A stretch of DNA of 64,000 nt from Streptoalloteichus tenebrarius (GCF_024171885.1 NZ_JAMTCP010000025.1:1-64000); one strand, 5' to 3'. Counted from the first letter of the stretch, positions 22,635-33,331 are shown. Numbers and translations are program-made. The notes: generated from the sequence alone by a model not told the origin.

Positions 22635-24599
22635 TCACCGCACCGTGCGATGCACGTCCGGCCGGGTGGAGGCTCCCGAGACGTACTCGGCGATCCACGG
22701 CCCGTCGAGCGAGGGGTCCAGCACGCCGGCCTCCAGCCAGGTGTGCCGCCCGGCGAGCACGCTCCTGGCCAGCGCCCGGTCGGAGGCGTCGGAGTTCGCC
22801 CACAGCCGGCGGAACAACTCCGCGACCCGGCGCTCCGCCTGACGGCAGAACGCGTCGGCCAGCTCGTACGCCGACCGGCCGCGCTCGGGCGCGTCCGGGT
22901 GCTCCTGGCGCAGCGCCTCGGCCCGCACGCAGCTCGCGCTCATCGCGAACAGCTCAGCCCCGATGTCGACGATCCGCCCCAGGACGCACTGGCGTCGCTC
23001 CAACCCGCCCCGCCAACGCGCCATCGCGGCGAACGTGTGCCGGGCCAGACGCCGGCTCGCCCGCTCCACGAACCGCAGGTGCGGCGCCAGCCGCCCGAAC
23101 TCCGCGTAGCCGCCGGGGAGCTGCCCCCTGCCCGCGAGCAGCGTCGGCAGCCAGCGCGCGTAGAACGCGCCCGCCCTGGCCGCGGCCCGAGCCCGGCGCC
23201 CCGCGTCCGCGTCCCGCTCGACGAGGTCCCCCGCCACCGTGAGGTGGACGTCCACCGCCTCCCTGGCCACCAGCAGCCGCATGATCTCCGAGGAGCCCTC
23301 GAAGATCCGGTTGATCCGCAGGTCCCGCAGGAGCTGCTCGGCGGGGACGCCCCGCTCGCCCCTGGCCGCCTGCGACGCCGCCGTCTCGTACCCGCGCCCG
23401 CCCCTGATCTGCACCAGCTCGTCGGCCACCAGCCAGGCCAGCTCCGACCCGTACAGCTTGGCCAGCGCCGCCTCGATCCGGATGTCGTGCCCTCCGGCGT
23501 CGGCCAGCTCGCCGCACAGCTCCAGCACCGCCTCCAGCGCGAACGCCGACGCCGCGACGAACGCGATCTTGCTGGCCACCGCCTCGTGCTCGCCCACGGG
23601 TCGGCCCCACTGCACCCGGACCACCGACCACTCCCGCGCGATCCGCAGGCACCACTTGGCCGCGCCGGCGCACATCGCGGGCAGCGACAGCCGCCCGGTG
23701 TTCAACGTGGTCAGGGCGATCCGCAGGCCCTGGCCCTCCTCGCCGATCCGGTTCTCCGCGGGGACCAGCACGCCGTGCAGCCGGGTCACGCCGTTCTCGA
23801 TGCCCCGCAGCCCCATGAACGCGTTGCGGTTCTCTACGGTGATACCGGGAGAGTCCGCCTCCACGACGAACGCCGTGATGCCGCCGGGGTGGCCGGGGGA
23901 CGCCGGCACCCTGGCCATGACGACGAGCAGGTCCGCCACGACGCCGTTGGTGGTCCACAGCTTCACGCCGTCGAGCACGTAGCCCGAGCCGTCCTCGGTG
24001 GGCACGGCGGTGGCGCCCAACCGGGCGGGGTCGCTGCCCACGTCCGGCTCGGTGAGCAGGAACGCGCTGATCTCCCCGCGCGCGCAGCGGGGGAGGAAGC
24101 GCCGCTTCTGCTCCGGCGTCCCGAACAACGCCACCGGCCGGGGGACGCCGATCGACTGGTGCGCGGACAACAACGCGCCGATCGCCGGATGCGCGGACCC
24201 CGCGAGCATCAACGCGCGGTTGTAGTAGACCTGGGACAACCCGAGCCCGCCGTACTCGCGGTCGATCCGCATCCCCATCGCGCCCAGCTCCGCGAGCCCC
24301 CGCACGACCTCGTCCGGCACCCGCGCCGTGCGCTCGATCTCCTGCCCGTCGACCCGGGTCAGGCAGAACTCCCGCAGGCGGTCGAGGAACTCCTCGCCCC
24401 GTCGTCGCGTCTCCTCGTCGCCCCGGGGCTGGGGGTGGACCAGGTCGAGACGGAGTCGACCGAGGAACAGCTCCCTGCCGAAGCTCGGCGCGCGCCAGCG
24501 CTTCTCCCTGGCCGCCTCGGCGACCCGTCGGGCCTCGCGCTCGTCCACCCCGCGCGCGCCGGGGCGCGCGCCTCGGGTCGTCGGATCCACAGCGGTCAT
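22635..24599 (-). CDS. Acyl-CoA dehydrogenase, long (VLCAD/FadE-type)
   Basis: A 654-residue flavoenzyme, longer than the usual 380-residue acyl-CoA dehydrogenases because of an N-terminal extension and a C-terminal helical extension of about 170 residues, as in VLCAD/ACAD9-like proteins. Visible core motifs are FLLTEPDVGSDPARL, KLWTTNG, ENGVTRLHGVLVPAENRIG, the CoA/FAD loop QIRGGRGYE and RIFEGSSEIMR, where the family places its FAD contacts. It should oxidise fatty acyl-CoAs at the alpha-beta position, transferring electrons to ETF. The ATG at 24599 is preferred over a GTG nine bases earlier because AGGGGG lies at the right distance. A palindrome just upstream suggests TetR-type control. Confidence 0.88.
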   Translation of the reverse strand: MTAVDPTTRGARPGARGVDEREARRVAEAAREKRWRAPSFGRELFLGRLRLDLVHPQPRGDEETRRRGEEFLDRLREFCLTRVDGQEIERTARVPDEVVRGLAELGAMGMRIDREYGGLGLSQVYYNRALMLAGSAHPAIGALLSAHQSIGVPRPVALFGTPEQKRRFLPRCARGEISAFLLTEPDVGSDPARLGATAVPTEDGSGYVLDGVKLWTTNGVVADLLVVMARVPASPGHPGGITAFVVEADSPGITVENRNAFMGLRGIENGVTRLHGVLVPAENRIGEEGQGLRIALTTLNTGRLSLPAMCAGAAKWCLRIAREWSVVRVQWGRPVGEHEAVASKIAFVAASAFALEAVLELCGELADAGGHDIRIEAALAKLYGSELAWLVADELVQIRGGRGYETAASQAARGERGVPAEQLLRDLRINRIFEGSSEIMRLLVAREAVDVHLTVAGDLVERDADAGRRARAAARAGAFYARWLPTLLAGRGQLPGGYAEFGRLAPHLRFVERASRRLARHTFAAMARWRGGLERRQCVLGRIVDIGAELFAMSASCVRAEALRQEHPDAPERGRSAYELADAFCRQAERRVAELFRRLWANSDASDRALARSVLAGRHTWLEAGVLDPSLDGPWIAEYVSGASTRPDVHRTVR

Positions 24600-24638
24600 G
24601 GCGGGCACCCCCTGCCGCGTCGGATTACCCGACGGTAC

Positions 24639-24650
24639 GACCGCTCGGTC
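24639..24650 (-). promoter_or_regulatory. GACCG-CT-CGGTC palindrome upstream of the acyl-CoA dehydrogenase
   Basis: A perfect five-base inverted repeat with two-base spacer, followed by a further CGGTC. It lies 40 bases before the start codon. ACCG/CGGT palindromes are frequent operators of TetR regulators of fatty-acid genes in actinobacteria; no such regulator is next door. Confidence 0.45.
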
Positions 24651-24756
24651 GGTCCCGCGACCCGCCGAGGCCGCGCGACTACGCGCGCCTACTCGACGCG
24701 CTCACCCCACGACGCCGACCAGTGCGTCGGAGGAAGCGCACTCTGGCTCAGTTGGC

Positions 24757-25572
24757 TCAGTTGGCCGGCAGGGGCTGGCCACCACGCTCGGCGAGGAGGG
24801 CCTCCAGCGTCTCGGTCTCCTTGGTCTGCGTGCCCAGCATGCTGCTCGCGAGGTTGCGCACGACGGACTGCGACGCCCGGTCCACCGCGTACCGCAGCAT
24901 CGGCACGCCGCCCTTGTGGTGCCGCAACATCAGTTGCAGGAAGTAGACGTCCATCTCCCGGCCCGACAGCGAGCGCAGCCGGGCCAACTCCTGCTGAGTG
25001 GCCATGCCCGGCATGGTCGGCGTGGCGGTGGCGGTGGCGGACGGGGCCGACGGGCCGCCGTGCCCGGAGTGCCCGCCGTCGGCGTCGGCCATCCAGGCCA
25101 TGTGGCCGCCGTAGGGCACCTCCGGCTGGTTCCACAGCGCCAGCCAGCCCTTCATCCGGCCGACCTGCTCCTGCTGGCTGCTCTCGATGTCGAACGCGAT
25201 CTGCCGGATGACCGGGTCGCCGGTGTGGTCGCGGGCCCAGCCGGCCATCTGCACCGCCTGGAGGTGGTGCACGCTCATGTCCTGCGCGAAGCCGACGTCG
25301 ACCGAGCCGGGGCCCGGCGCGGCCTGGTCCTTGGCGTTGGGCAGGCCGACCAGCATGCCGGCGGCGGCGCCGAGCAGGAGCACGGCCAGCACGGCCGCGC
25401 TGATCACCACCACCCGCGCGACGACTCCCGCCGGCCGCGCGACGGGCTCGCCCCCGGCCCGCGCGGTCTCGGGAAGACCGTCGGAGCCGAGGGCGGCGTT
25501 GTCAGCGCTGTCAGCGCTGTCAGCGCTGGTGGGGCTGGTGGTGCTGTCAGCGCTGTTGTGGGACACGGTCAT
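24757..25572 (-). CDS. DUF305 membrane-anchored protein
   Basis: A 271-residue protein with a disordered Ser/Ala/Asp-rich N-terminus, one membrane helix at about 50-75 (VVVISAAVLAVLLLGAAAGMLVG) and an extracytoplasmic DUF305 domain. Two His-His/Met helices are visible, MSVHHLQAVQM and LMLRHHKGGVPM, typical of this ferritin-like, possibly copper- or metal-binding family. A GGHMAWMADADGGHSGHGG stretch adds more potential ligands. Its ATG overlaps the stop of the DUF3105 gene (ATGA), so both are made together. A joint role in extracytoplasmic metal handling is likely from family context but unproven. Confidence 0.85.
   Translation of the reverse strand: MTVSHNSADSTTSPTSADSADSADNAALGSDGLPETARAGGEPVARPAGVVARVVVISAAVLAVLLLGAAAGMLVGLPNAKDQAAPGPGSVDVGFAQDMSVHHLQAVQMAGWARDHTGDPVIRQIAFDIESSQQEQVGRMKGWLALWNQPEVPYGGHMAWMADADGGHSGHGGPSAPSATATATPTMPGMATQQELARLRSLSGREMDVYFLQLMLRHHKGGVPMLRYAVDRASQSVVRNLASSMLGTQTKETETLEALLAERGGQPLPAN
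25501..25554. repeat. GTCAGCGCT nonamer repeats in the DUF305 gene
   Basis: Three tandem exact copies of GTCAGCGCT (25501-25527) and a fourth at 25546-25554 encode Ser-Ala-Asp triplets in the cytoplasmic tail. Unit length of nine keeps the frame, so copy number could vary without loss of the protein. Confidence 0.85.
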
Positions 25573-26357
25573 CCGGTCTGGCCCATGCCACCCGGCTGCT
25601 GGGCGGCGTCCGTGCCACCGGTCATCGGCACGGCGTCGGGGCCGGGCGGGGCGGGGTCGAACGCGGGCGGGTTGTCCGGGTCGAACTGGCCGGGGCCGAG
25701 TGCGTCGCAGGACGCGCCGATCTCCGGGTAGGTGAACTGGTTGCGGCGCAGCGACCGGACGAAGTGGTCGACGCGCTCGTCGTTGGCGTCGTCGAGCTTG
25801 AGCTGGTGCCCCCACGCCTGGAGCGAGATCGGCTTGTCCAGCCCTGGGTAGGGCGACATCACCATGAACTGCTGGCCCTCGACCTTCTTGCGCAGTGTGT
25901 CGAGCGCCTCACCCTTGACCAGGTCCGGGTTGTAGGCGATCCACACCGCGCCGTGCTCCAGCGAGTGCACCAGGTTCTCGGTGCGCACCGCCTTGTCGTA
26001 GACGACGCCGTTGCAGGCCGCCCAGAACCCGTCGTGCGGGCCGCCGAAGGGCGGGGTCTTGTCGTAGGCCACCCGCTGGACGGGGGAGACGTGCCGCTGG
26101 GCCTGGTAGTCGTGCGTCTCGACGCCCGGGATCTGCTTCGAGGGGTCCTTGTTGGCGTCCGACGGCGTCCACTGCGCAAGCTTGGCCTCGCGCTCCTGGT
26201 TCGCGGAGTGCTTCGAGTAGACGTAGCCGAAGACGCCGCCGGCGAAGACCAGGACGACCACCACGGCGGCGACCGCGCCCCACGGCTTGGGCTTGCTCGT
26301 CCCCATCGACGATCTCGCGGCGCTCACCGCTCTGTTGCTGTTCCGGCCCTTCGGCAT
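25569..26357 (-). CDS. DUF3105 membrane protein
   Basis: A 262-residue protein: a basic N-terminus, one membrane helix at about 27-48 (AVAAVVVVLVFAGGVFGYVYS), then a DUF3105 domain outside the membrane. The family's HVSPVQRVAYDKTPPFGGPH and LVHSLEHGAVWIAYNP motifs, with conserved His, are visible, and two Cys lie at the ACNGVV and GASCDAL sites. The C-terminus is a Pro/Asp/Gly-rich tail. Function is not known for the family; it is often found beside DUF305 genes, as here. A GAGGGCG site precedes the start and TACACT about 45 bases upstream may be the -10 box. Confidence 0.85.
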   Translation of the reverse strand: MPKGRNSNRAVSAARSSMGTSKPKPWGAVAAVVVVLVFAGGVFGYVYSKHSANQEREAKLAQWTPSDANKDPSKQIPGVETHDYQAQRHVSPVQRVAYDKTPPFGGPHDGFWAACNGVVYDKAVRTENLVHSLEHGAVWIAYNPDLVKGEALDTLRKKVEGQQFMVMSPYPGLDKPISLQAWGHQLKLDDANDERVDHFVRSLRRNQFTYPEIGASCDALGPGQFDPDNPPAFDPAPPGPDAVPMTGGTDAAQQPGGMGQTG

Positions 26358-26777
26358 GCCCGCCCGCCCTCTTCTCCCCGCGTCAATTGCCGCCGCAAGT
26401 GTAGGGACCCGACATCAGGAAACCGTCAAGCCGCGAAACGTCGGGTCACGCTCCGTCGCAGGTCACACCGGCCGTGTGGAGCAGCTCCGGCACCAGGACG
26501 GCCCACGACACCACTGTCGCCCCTCTGATAACAGGCCCTCACAGGAGGGCCTCCCATGTCCCGTTCCCGTTCACCGCGATCGCGCGGCCGGGACCGCGGA
26601 GGGCGTGGCGCGGTGTCGCGCCGTGCCAGGGAGCGGGACGGCACGCCGGCCGCGCACAGCCCGAGCGAGGGCGCGGCCCCTCATCACCGCGGTTCCCCGC
26701 TGTCCACCCCGTCCCAGTTTTCGGGAGAGTGTCAGCCCCGTCGGGACCAGCGGGAACACCCCCCTAGACTGCGTCAG
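26358..26777. other. Intergenic region between DUF3105 and argS
   Basis: It contains divergent promoters and no secure gene. A hairpin AGGCCCTC/GAGGGCCT with a four-base loop is at 26533-26552. TAGACT (26765-26770) is a good -10 box seven bases before the argS GTG. An Arg/Ser-rich frame open ahead of argS has no protein-like pattern. Confidence 0.6.
26533..26552 (+). other. Eight-base-stem hairpin upstream of argS
   Basis: AGGCCCTC-ACAG-GAGGGCCT, a perfect stem with a tetraloop and no T-run. If the argS transcript begins at the -10 box close to its start codon, this hairpin lies outside the mRNA and may mark the end of something upstream or a DNA site. Confidence 0.5.
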
Positions 26778-28442
26778 GTGACTCCTGCCGCGCTCGCTGA
26801 CCTGGTTCGCTCCACCGCCGTCGACGTGCTGACCTCCCGAGGCCTGGACACCGCCGTCCTGCCGGAGACCGTCACGGTGGAGCGTCCGCGCAACCCGGAG
26901 CACGGTGACTACGCGACCAACCTCGCCCTCCAGATCGGCAGGCGGCTGGGCGTGAACCCGCGCGAGCTGGCCGGGTGGCTGGCCGAGGCGCTGGCCACGC
27001 GGCAGGGCGTCGCCGCCGCCGAGGTGGCCGGGCCGGGCTTCCTCAACCTGCGGCTGGCCGCCGACGCGCAGGGCCAGATCGTGCGCGAGGTGCGCGCCGC
27101 CGGCGAGAACTACGGCCGGGGCGCCCGGTACGCCGGCCTGAAGGTCAACCTGGAGTTCGTCTCCGCCAACCCCACCGGCCCGATCCACCTGGGCGGCACC
27201 CGGTGGGCCGCCGTCGGCGACGCGCTCGGCCGCGTGCTGGCCGCGCAGGGCGCCGAGGTGACCCGCGAGTACTACTTCAACGACGCCGGCGCGCAGATCG
27301 ACCGCTTCGTGCGCTCGCTGGTCGCCGCCGCCAAGGGCGAGCCGACCCCGGAGGACGGCTACGGCGGCGCGTACATCGGCGACATCGCCGCCGAGGTGCT
27401 CCGGCACGAGCCGGGCGCGCTGGACCTGCCGGAGGCCGAGCGGGACGAGACCTTCCGCCGGGTCGGCGTCGGCCTGATGTTCGAGCAGATCAAGAAGAGC
27501 CTGCACGACTTCGGCACCGACTTCGACGTCTACTTCCACGAGGACTCGCTGCACAAGTCCGGCGCCGTGGAGCGGTCGGTGGAGGAGCTGAAGAAGCACG
27601 GCCACCTCTATGAGGCCGACGGCGCGTGGTGGCTGCGCTCCAGCGAGTTCGGCGACGACAAGGACCGCGTCGTCATCAAGAGCGACGGAGCCCCCGCCTA
27701 CATCGCCGGCGACATCGCCTACCTGCGGGACAAGCGGGAGCGCGGTTTCGACCTGTGCATCTACATGCTCGGCGCGGACCACCACGGGTACGTCGCCCGG
27801 CTCAAGGCCGTCGCGGCGGCGTTCGACGACGACCCCAACGTCGTCGAGGTGCTCATCGGCCAGATGGTGAACCTGGTCAAGGACGGCAAGCCGGTGCGGA
27901 TGAGCAAGCGCGCCGGCACCGTCGTCACGCTGGAGGACCTGGTCGAGGCGGTCGGCGTCGACGCGGCGCGGTACTCGCTGATCCGGTCCTCTGTGGACTC
28001 CTCAGTGGACATCGACCTGGACCTGCTGGTCAAGCGCAGCAACGAGAACCCGGTCTTCTACGTGCAGTACGCGCACGCCCGGATCTCCAGCGTGCTGCGC
28101 GCCGCCAAGGACCTGGGCATCCCGGTCGACGTCGACCTCGACGACGTGGACTTCGGCCTGTTGGCGCACGAGCGCGAGGGCGACCTCATCCGCACCCTGG
28201 GCGAGTACCCCAAGATCGTGGCCTCCGCGGCCGAGCTGCGGGAGCCGCACCGGGTGGCTCGGTACCTGGAGACGCTGGCCACCGCCTACCACAAGTTCTA
28301 CGACACGTGCCGCGTGTTGCCGCAGGGCGACGAGCCGGCCACTCCGTTGACCGCCGCCCGACTCCAGTTGTGCGCCGCGACCCGGCAGGTGTTGGCCAAC
28401 GGCCTCGGCCTGCTCGGCGTGAGCGCCCCAGAGCGGATGTGA
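26778..28442 (+). CDS. argS: Arginyl-tRNA synthetase
   Basis: A 554-residue class I synthetase that charges tRNA-Arg. The N-terminal additional domain (1-115) is present, the HIGH motif is HLGG at 137-140 in [10 protein letters not shown], the KMSK motif appears as RMSKRAG, and the C-terminal DALR-type anticodon domain ends in GVSAPERM. The GTG lies seven bases after a TAGACT -10 box, so translation is probably leaderless. A longer open frame to 26556 is rejected as Arg/Ser-rich non-family sequence. It heads the argS-lysA-hom-thrC-thrB run, as in other actinomycetes. Confidence 0.97.
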   Translation: MTPAALADLVRSTAVDVLTSRGLDTAVLPETVTVERPRNPEHGDYATNLALQIGRRLGVNPRELAGWLAEALATRQGVAAAEVAGPGFLNLRLAADAQGQIVREVRAAGENYGRGARYAGLKVNLEFVSANPTGPIHLGGTRWAAVGDALGRVLAAQGAEVTREYYFNDAGAQIDRFVRSLVAAAKGEPTPEDGYGGAYIGDIAAEVLRHEPGALDLPEAERDETFRRVGVGLMFEQIKKSLHDFGTDFDVYFHEDSLHKSGAVERSVEELKKHGHLYEADGAWWLRSSEFGDDKDRVVIKSDGAPAYIAGDIAYLRDKRERGFDLCIYMLGADHHGYVARLKAVAAAFDDDPNVVEVLIGQMVNLVKDGKPVRMSKRAGTVVTLEDLVEAVGVDAARYSLIRSSVDSSVDIDLDLLVKRSNENPVFYVQYAHARISSVLRAAKDLGIPVDVDLDDVDFGLLAHEREGDLIRTLGEYPKIVASAAELREPHRVARYLETLATAYHKFYDTCRVLPQGDEPATPLTAARLQLCAATRQVLANGLGLLGVSAPERM

Positions 28443-28450
28443 GCTAGCCG

Positions 28451-29884
28451 ATGCGAGCACACCCTGCCGGACCCCGCCACGCGGACGTGCTGGCCCCCGC
28501 GAACACCGCGGGCCCTCGTCCGTCCACTTCGGACGAACTGAACCGGCTGCACGAGCGCGTGTGGCCCAGGAACGCGCGGCGCGACGACGACGGGGTGACC
28601 CGGATCGCCGGCGTGGACGTGCGCGACCTCGCCGAGCGCTACGGCACGCCGCTGTTCGTCGTCGACGAGGCGGACTTCCGCTCCCGGTGCGCCGAGCACG
28701 CCGAGGCGTTCGGCGACCCGGCGCTGGTGCACTACGCGTCCAAGGCGTTCCTCTCCACCGCGATCGCCCGGTGGGTCGCGGAGGAGGGCCTGTCGCTGGA
28801 CGTGTGCAGCGGCGGCGAGCTGGCGGTGGCGCTGCGCGCCGAGTTCCCACCCGAGCGGATCACCTTCCACGGCAACAACAAGTCCGTCGAGGAACTGGCC
28901 GCCGCCGTGGACGCCGGTGTCGGCACGATCGTCCTCGACTCGTTCTTCGAGATCGCCCGCCTCGACCAGGTCGCGCGTGAGCGCGACGTCCGCCAGGCGG
29001 TGCTGATCCGGGTGACCGTGGGCGTCGAGGCGCACACCCACGAGTTCATCGCCACCGCGCACGAGGACCAGAAGTTCGGCTTCTCGTTGGCCTCCGGCGA
29101 CGCCGCCGAGGCGGTGCGCAGGGTGCTGCGCGCGCCCGGCCTGAACCTGGTCGGCCTGCACAGCCACATCGGCTCGCAGATCTTCGACGCCGACGGCTTC
29201 GAGGTGGCGGCCCGCCGCGTGGTCTCGCTGCTGGCCGACATCAGGGACGAGCACGGGGCCGACGCCGTCGAGCAGTTGTCCACTGTGGACCTCGGTGGCG
29301 GCCTGGGCATCGCCTACACGCCCGACGACGACCCGCCGCCGCCCGCCGCGCTGGCCGAGCAGCTCAGGACGATCGTGCGCAGGGAGTGCGAGCGCGTCGG
29401 GCTGCCCGTGCCGAGGGTGGCGGTCGAGCCGGGCCGCGCCATCGTCGGCCCCGGCACGGTGACCCTCTACGAGGTCGGCACCGTCAAGGAGGTCACGGTG
29501 GGCGGCGGCGCCCGCCGCCGGTACGTCTCGGTCGACGGCGGCATGAGCGACAACGTCCGCACGGCCCTCTACGACGCCGTCTACGACTGCCGCCTGGTGT
29601 CCAGGGCGGTCGCCGACGGGGTGGAGCCCTCGCTCAGCCGCGTGGTGGGCAAGCACTGCGAGTCCGGCGACGTCGTCGTCCGCGACACCTGGCTGCCGGC
29701 CGACATCGCCCCCGGCGACCTGCTCGCGGTCGCCGCCACCGGGGCCTACTGCTACTCGATGTCGAGCCGGTACAACCTGCTGCCCCGCCCGGCGGTGGTG
29801 GCCGTCGCGGACGGGAAGTCCCGGCTGCTGGTGCGCCGCGAGACCGTCGAGGACCTGCTGCGCCTGGAGGTGCTGGAACCGTGA
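28451..29884 (+). CDS. lysA: Diaminopimelate decarboxylase
   Basis: A 477-residue PLP enzyme making L-lysine from meso-diaminopimelate. The PLP Lys98 is in HYASKAF. HGNNKS, the HSHIGSQI loop, the glycine-rich GGGLGI and the C-terminal CESGDVV and [12 protein letters not shown] motifs are all visible; the last Cys and Tyr contact substrate across the dimer. It starts eight bases after argS and its stop overlaps hom (GTGA). The first 45 residues are an extension typical of actinobacterial versions. Confidence 0.97.
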   Translation: MRAHPAGPRHADVLAPANTAGPRPSTSDELNRLHERVWPRNARRDDDGVTRIAGVDVRDLAERYGTPLFVVDEADFRSRCAEHAEAFGDPALVHYASKAFLSTAIARWVAEEGLSLDVCSGGELAVALRAEFPPERITFHGNNKSVEELAAAVDAGVGTIVLDSFFEIARLDQVARERDVRQAVLIRVTVGVEAHTHEFIATAHEDQKFGFSLASGDAAEAVRRVLRAPGLNLVGLHSHIGSQIFDADGFEVAARRVVSLLADIRDEHGADAVEQLSTVDLGGGLGIAYTPDDDPPPPAALAEQLRTIVRRECERVGLPVPRVAVEPGRAIVGPGTVTLYEVGTVKEVTVGGGARRRYVSVDGGMSDNVRTALYDAVYDCRLVSRAVADGVEPSLSRVVGKHCESGDVVVRDTWLPADIAPGDLLAVAATGAYCYSMSSRYNLLPRPAVVAVADGKSRLLVRRETVEDLLRLEVLEP

Positions 29885-31194
29885 GTGAGCGGAAACCGGA
29901 CGCGGCGCCCGTGCGCGTCGCGTTGCTCGGCTGCGGCACCGTCGGCACCGAGGTGGTCCGACTGCTGCACGAGCAGGCCGACGACCTGACGGCCAGGGTC
30001 GGCGCACCGGTCGAGGTGGCCGGCGTCGCCGTGCGGCGGCCCAACAAGCACAGGGACGTGCCCGCCGAGCTGCTGACGACCGACGCCGCGGGGCTGGTCG
30101 ACTCCGACGTCGACGTCGTGGTCGAGGTGATCGGCGGCATCGAGCCGGCCAGGACCCTCCTGCTCGCGGCGCTGCGCTCCGGCAAGTCCGTGGTCACGGC
30201 GAACAAGGCGCTGCTGGCCGAGCACGGGGCCGAGCTGTTCGAGGCGGCCGACGCCTCAGGGGCCGACCTGTACTTCGAGGCCGCGGTCGCCGGGGCGATC
30301 CCGTTGCTGCGCCCGCTGCGCGAGTCGCTGGCCGGCGACCGGATCACCCGGGTGATGGGGATCGTCAACGGCACCACCAACTTCATCCTCTCCGCGATGG
30401 ACGGCACCGGAGCCAGCTACGCCGAGACGCTGGAGGAGGCCACCCAGCTCGGCTACGCCGAGGCCGACCCCACCGCCGACGTCGACGGGTTCGACGCCGC
30501 GGCCAAGGCCGCGATCCTGGCCTCGCTGGCGTTCCACACCCGCGTCACCGCCGCCGACGTCCACCGCGAGGGCATCGCCTCGGTCACCGCCTCCGACGTG
30601 GCCGCCGCCCGTGAGCTGGGCCGCGCCGTGAAGCTGCTGGCCATCTGCGAGCGGGTGGTGGGCGAGGACGGCTCCGAGTCCGTCTCGGTGCGCGTCCACC
30701 CGGCGATGATCCCGCGCAGCCACCCGCTCGCCGGCGTCAACGGCGCCTTCAACGCGGTGTTCGTCGAGGCGGAGGCCGCCGGTCAGCTCATGTTCTACGG
30801 CCAGGGCGCCGGCGGAGCCCCGACCGCGAGCGCGGTGCTCGGCGACCTCGTCGCCGTGGCCCGCAACCGGGTGGTCGGCGGCAGGGGTCCCCGCGAGTCG
30901 GCCTACGCCGACCTGCCGGTGCGGCCGATGGGGCAGACGCCCACCCGCTACCACGTGAGCCTGGACGTCGCCGACCGCTCCGGTGTGCTGTCGCAGGTCG
31001 CGGCCGTGTTCGCCGAGCACGACGTCAGCATCGCCGTGGTGCGCCAGCAGGGCAGGGGCGAGGACGCGAGCCTGGTCGTGGTGACCCACTCCGCCCAGGA
31101 CGCCGCGCTGCGGTCCACTGTGGACAAGATCGCCGGGCTGCCCGTCGTCCGCGAGGTGGTCAGCGTGATGCGGGTCGAGGGAGAGGAACCGTGA
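29881..31194 (+). CDS. hom: Homoserine dehydrogenase
   Basis: A 437-residue NAD(P)-dependent enzyme converting aspartate semialdehyde to homoserine. The Rossmann motif GCGTVG is at 17-22, [13 protein letters not shown] and the catalytic [10 protein letters not shown] and [14 protein letters not shown] stretches follow, and residues about 356-434 form an ACT domain for threonine feedback ([25 protein letters not shown]). The GTG overlaps the lysA stop and the gene overlaps thrC in the same four-base way, so the four genes are translationally chained. Confidence 0.97.
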   Translation: MSERKPDAAPVRVALLGCGTVGTEVVRLLHEQADDLTARVGAPVEVAGVAVRRPNKHRDVPAELLTTDAAGLVDSDVDVVVEVIGGIEPARTLLLAALRSGKSVVTANKALLAEHGAELFEAADASGADLYFEAAVAGAIPLLRPLRESLAGDRITRVMGIVNGTTNFILSAMDGTGASYAETLEEATQLGYAEADPTADVDGFDAAAKAAILASLAFHTRVTAADVHREGIASVTASDVAAARELGRAVKLLAICERVVGEDGSESVSVRVHPAMIPRSHPLAGVNGAFNAVFVEAEAAGQLMFYGQGAGGAPTASAVLGDLVAVARNRVVGGRGPRESAYADLPVRPMGQTPTRYHVSLDVADRSGVLSQVAAVFAEHDVSIAVVRQQGRGEDASLVVVTHSAQDAALRSTVDKIAGLPVVREVVSVMRVEGEEP

Positions 31195-32318
31195 GCCCCC
31201 ACCGGACGACAGCCGACCCGGCCGGCGCCCGCGCGGCGAGGGCGACCGCGACGAGGACCGGCACGGGGACGGGCTGGCCGGGCGTGGTCCTGGCCTACCG
31301 GGACCGCGTCGCCGTGCCGGGGGACGTCGTGGTCACCCTGCACGAGGGCAACACGCCGCTCGTGCCGGCCCGCCACCTCTCCGACCTGACCGGCTGCCAG
31401 GTGTACCTGAAGGTGGAGGGCGCCAACCCCACCGGTTCCTTCAAGGACCGGGGCATGACCGCGGCCATCACCGCCGCCGTCGCCGAGGGCAGCAGGGCGG
31501 TCATCTGCGCCTCCACCGGCAACACCTCGGCCTCGGCCGCCGCCTACGCGGCCAGGGCCGGGCTGACCAGCGCGGTGCTCGTCCCGCGCGGCAAGATCGC
31601 GCTGGGCAAGCTCGCCCAGGCGGTCGCGCACGGCGCGCGCATCCTCCAGGTGGACGGCAACTTCGACGACTGCCTCGAACTGGCCCGCAAGACCGCGGCC
31701 GAGCACCCGGTCACCCTGGTGAACTCGGTCAACCCGGTGCGCATCGAGGGCCAGAAGACCGCGGCCTTCGAGATCTGCGACGTGCTCGGCCGCGCCCCGG
31801 ACGTGCACTGCCTGCCGGTCGGCAACGCCGGCAACATCACCGCCTACTGGCGCGGGTACCGGGAGTACGCCGCCGACGGCGTCGTCGACGGCGCCCCGCG
31901 CATGTTCGGCTTCCAGGCCGAGGGAGCCGCCCCGCTGGTGCACGGCCAGCCGGTGGCGGACCCCGAGACGATCGCCACCGCGATCCGCATCGGCAGCCCG
32001 GCCTCGTGGGCGGGGGCGGTGACCGCGCGGGACGAGTCCGACGGGCTGTTCCACGCCGTGTCCGACGAGGACATCCTGGCCGCGTACCGCCTGCTCGCCG
32101 GCAGGGAGGGCGTCTTCGTCGAGCCCGCGTCGGCCGCCAGCGTCGCCGGCCTGCTGGCCACCGCGGCCGACGGCCGGCTCCCGGCCGGCTCGCTCGTGGT
32201 CTGCACCGTGACCGGCCACGGCCTGAAGGACCCGGACACCGCGTTGCTGGGGATGCCCGAGGTGGAGCCGTTGCCGGTCGACCCCGGCGCGGTGGCCGGC
32301 GCGTTGGAGCTGGTGTGA
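31191..32318 (+). CDS. thrC: Threonine synthase
   Basis: A 375-residue fold-type II PLP enzyme forming threonine from phosphohomoserine. PLP Lys85 sits in TGSFKDRGM, the [17 protein letters not shown] loop binds the cofactor phosphate, and [16 protein letters not shown] provides the glycine-rich site. The first 28 residues are Ala/Thr-rich and probably disordered, longer than usual; the enzyme proper begins at [11 protein letters not shown]. An internal start may be used, but the GTGA overlap with hom supports the one given. Confidence 0.96.
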   Translation: MSPHRTTADPAGARAARATATRTGTGTGWPGVVLAYRDRVAVPGDVVVTLHEGNTPLVPARHLSDLTGCQVYLKVEGANPTGSFKDRGMTAAITAAVAEGSRAVICASTGNTSASAAAYAARAGLTSAVLVPRGKIALGKLAQAVAHGARILQVDGNFDDCLELARKTAAEHPVTLVNSVNPVRIEGQKTAAFEICDVLGRAPDVHCLPVGNAGNITAYWRGYREYAADGVVDGAPRMFGFQAEGAAPLVHGQPVADPETIATAIRIGSPASWAGAVTARDESDGLFHAVSDEDILAAYRLLAGREGVFVEPASAASVAGLLATAADGRLPAGSLVVCTVTGHGLKDPDTALLGMPEVEPLPVDPGAVAGALELV

Positions 32319-33241
32319 GCGCGGCGGCCGTCCCGGTCGGCAGGGCCGTCCGGGTGACCGTGCCCGCGTCCACGGCGAACCTCGGCTCCGGCTTCGACGC
32401 CCTCGGCATGGCCCTGGGGCTGCACGACGTGGTCCAGGTCGAGACGACCAGGAAGGACGTCGCCGTCGAGGTCGTCGGGCAGGGCGCCGGCCGGGTGCCG
32501 CGCGACGCGCGCCACCTCGTCGTCCGGGCGGTCCACGCGGCGTGGGAGGCGCTGGGCGTCCGGCCGACCGGCCTGGCCCTGCGCTGCGAGAACGCGATCC
32601 CGCACTCCCGGGGCCTCGGCTCGTCCGCCGCGGCGGCCGTCGCCGGCGTGGCCGCCGGGTTCGCGCTCGCCGGCGCGGACCTGGCCGACCCCGTGCACGC
32701 CGAGCGGGCGTTGCAGGTGGCGGCCGAGCTGGAGGGGCACGCCGACAACGCGGCGGCCAGCCTCCTCGGCGGGGTCGTGGTGGCCTGGGCCGAGGGCGCG
32801 GAGTACCGGCCCGCGTACCGCGCGGTGCGGCTGGAGTCACACCCCGAGTTGGCTCCGGTGGTGTTGGTGCCCGAGGAGGAGTCCTCGACGGCCACCACGC
32901 GGGGTCTTCTGCCCGACCAGGTGCCGCACGGCGACGCGGCGTTCGCCGCCGGCAGGGCCGCGTTGGCCGTGCACGCGCTGACCAGCCGGCCCGACCTGCT
33001 GCTCCCGGCGACGGCGGACCGACTGCACCAGGACTACCGGGAGCCGGCGTGGCCGGCGACGGCCCGGCTGGTGCGCGCGCTGCGCGCGGCCGGGGTGCCG
33101 GCGGCGGTCTCGGGCGCCGGCCCGACGGTGCTCGCGTTCCCGACAGGGGGAGCGCTGCCGCCGACCGTCGACACCACCGGCTTCACGCCGCGCGCGCTGC
33201 CGGTCGACCTCCGGGGCGTGCGGGTCGAGGACCTCGGCTGA
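32315..33241 (+). CDS. thrB: Homoserine kinase
   Basis: A 308-residue GHMP kinase phosphorylating homoserine. [16 protein letters not shown] is the N-terminal substrate motif, [12 protein letters not shown] (about 96-106) is the ATP-binding loop, and [11 protein letters not shown] near the C-terminus is the third GHMP motif. The GTG overlaps the thrC stop (GTGA). It closes the amino-acid operon and is followed at once by terminator hairpins. Confidence 0.96.
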   Translation: MSAAAVPVGRAVRVTVPASTANLGSGFDALGMALGLHDVVQVETTRKDVAVEVVGQGAGRVPRDARHLVVRAVHAAWEALGVRPTGLALRCENAIPHSRGLGSSAAAAVAGVAAGFALAGADLADPVHAERALQVAAELEGHADNAAASLLGGVVVAWAEGAEYRPAYRAVRLESHPELAPVVLVPEEESSTATTRGLLPDQVPHGDAAFAAGRAALAVHALTSRPDLLLPATADRLHQDYREPAWPATARLVRALRAAGVPAAVSGAGPTVLAFPTGGALPPTVDTTGFTPRALPVDLRGVRVEDLG

Positions 33242-33277
33242 GGTTCACCCTGGCGGTGGCCTCCGCCACGGTGAACC
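33242..33277 (+). terminator. First terminator after thrB
   Basis: GGTTCACC and GGTGAACC arms with a nested GGCGG/CCGCC stem, beginning at the base after the thrB stop codon. Confidence 0.75.
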
Positions 33278-33331
33278 CGCGGTGAACCTCGGGGTGGCTC
33301 GGGGCCGCTGGCGCCTCCACGACCGGGTTCT

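Noticed and set aside
26556-26777. Upstream extension of argS
   Set aside because: Arg/Ser-rich, not seen in the family, and it would bypass the TAGACT promoter next to the GTG.
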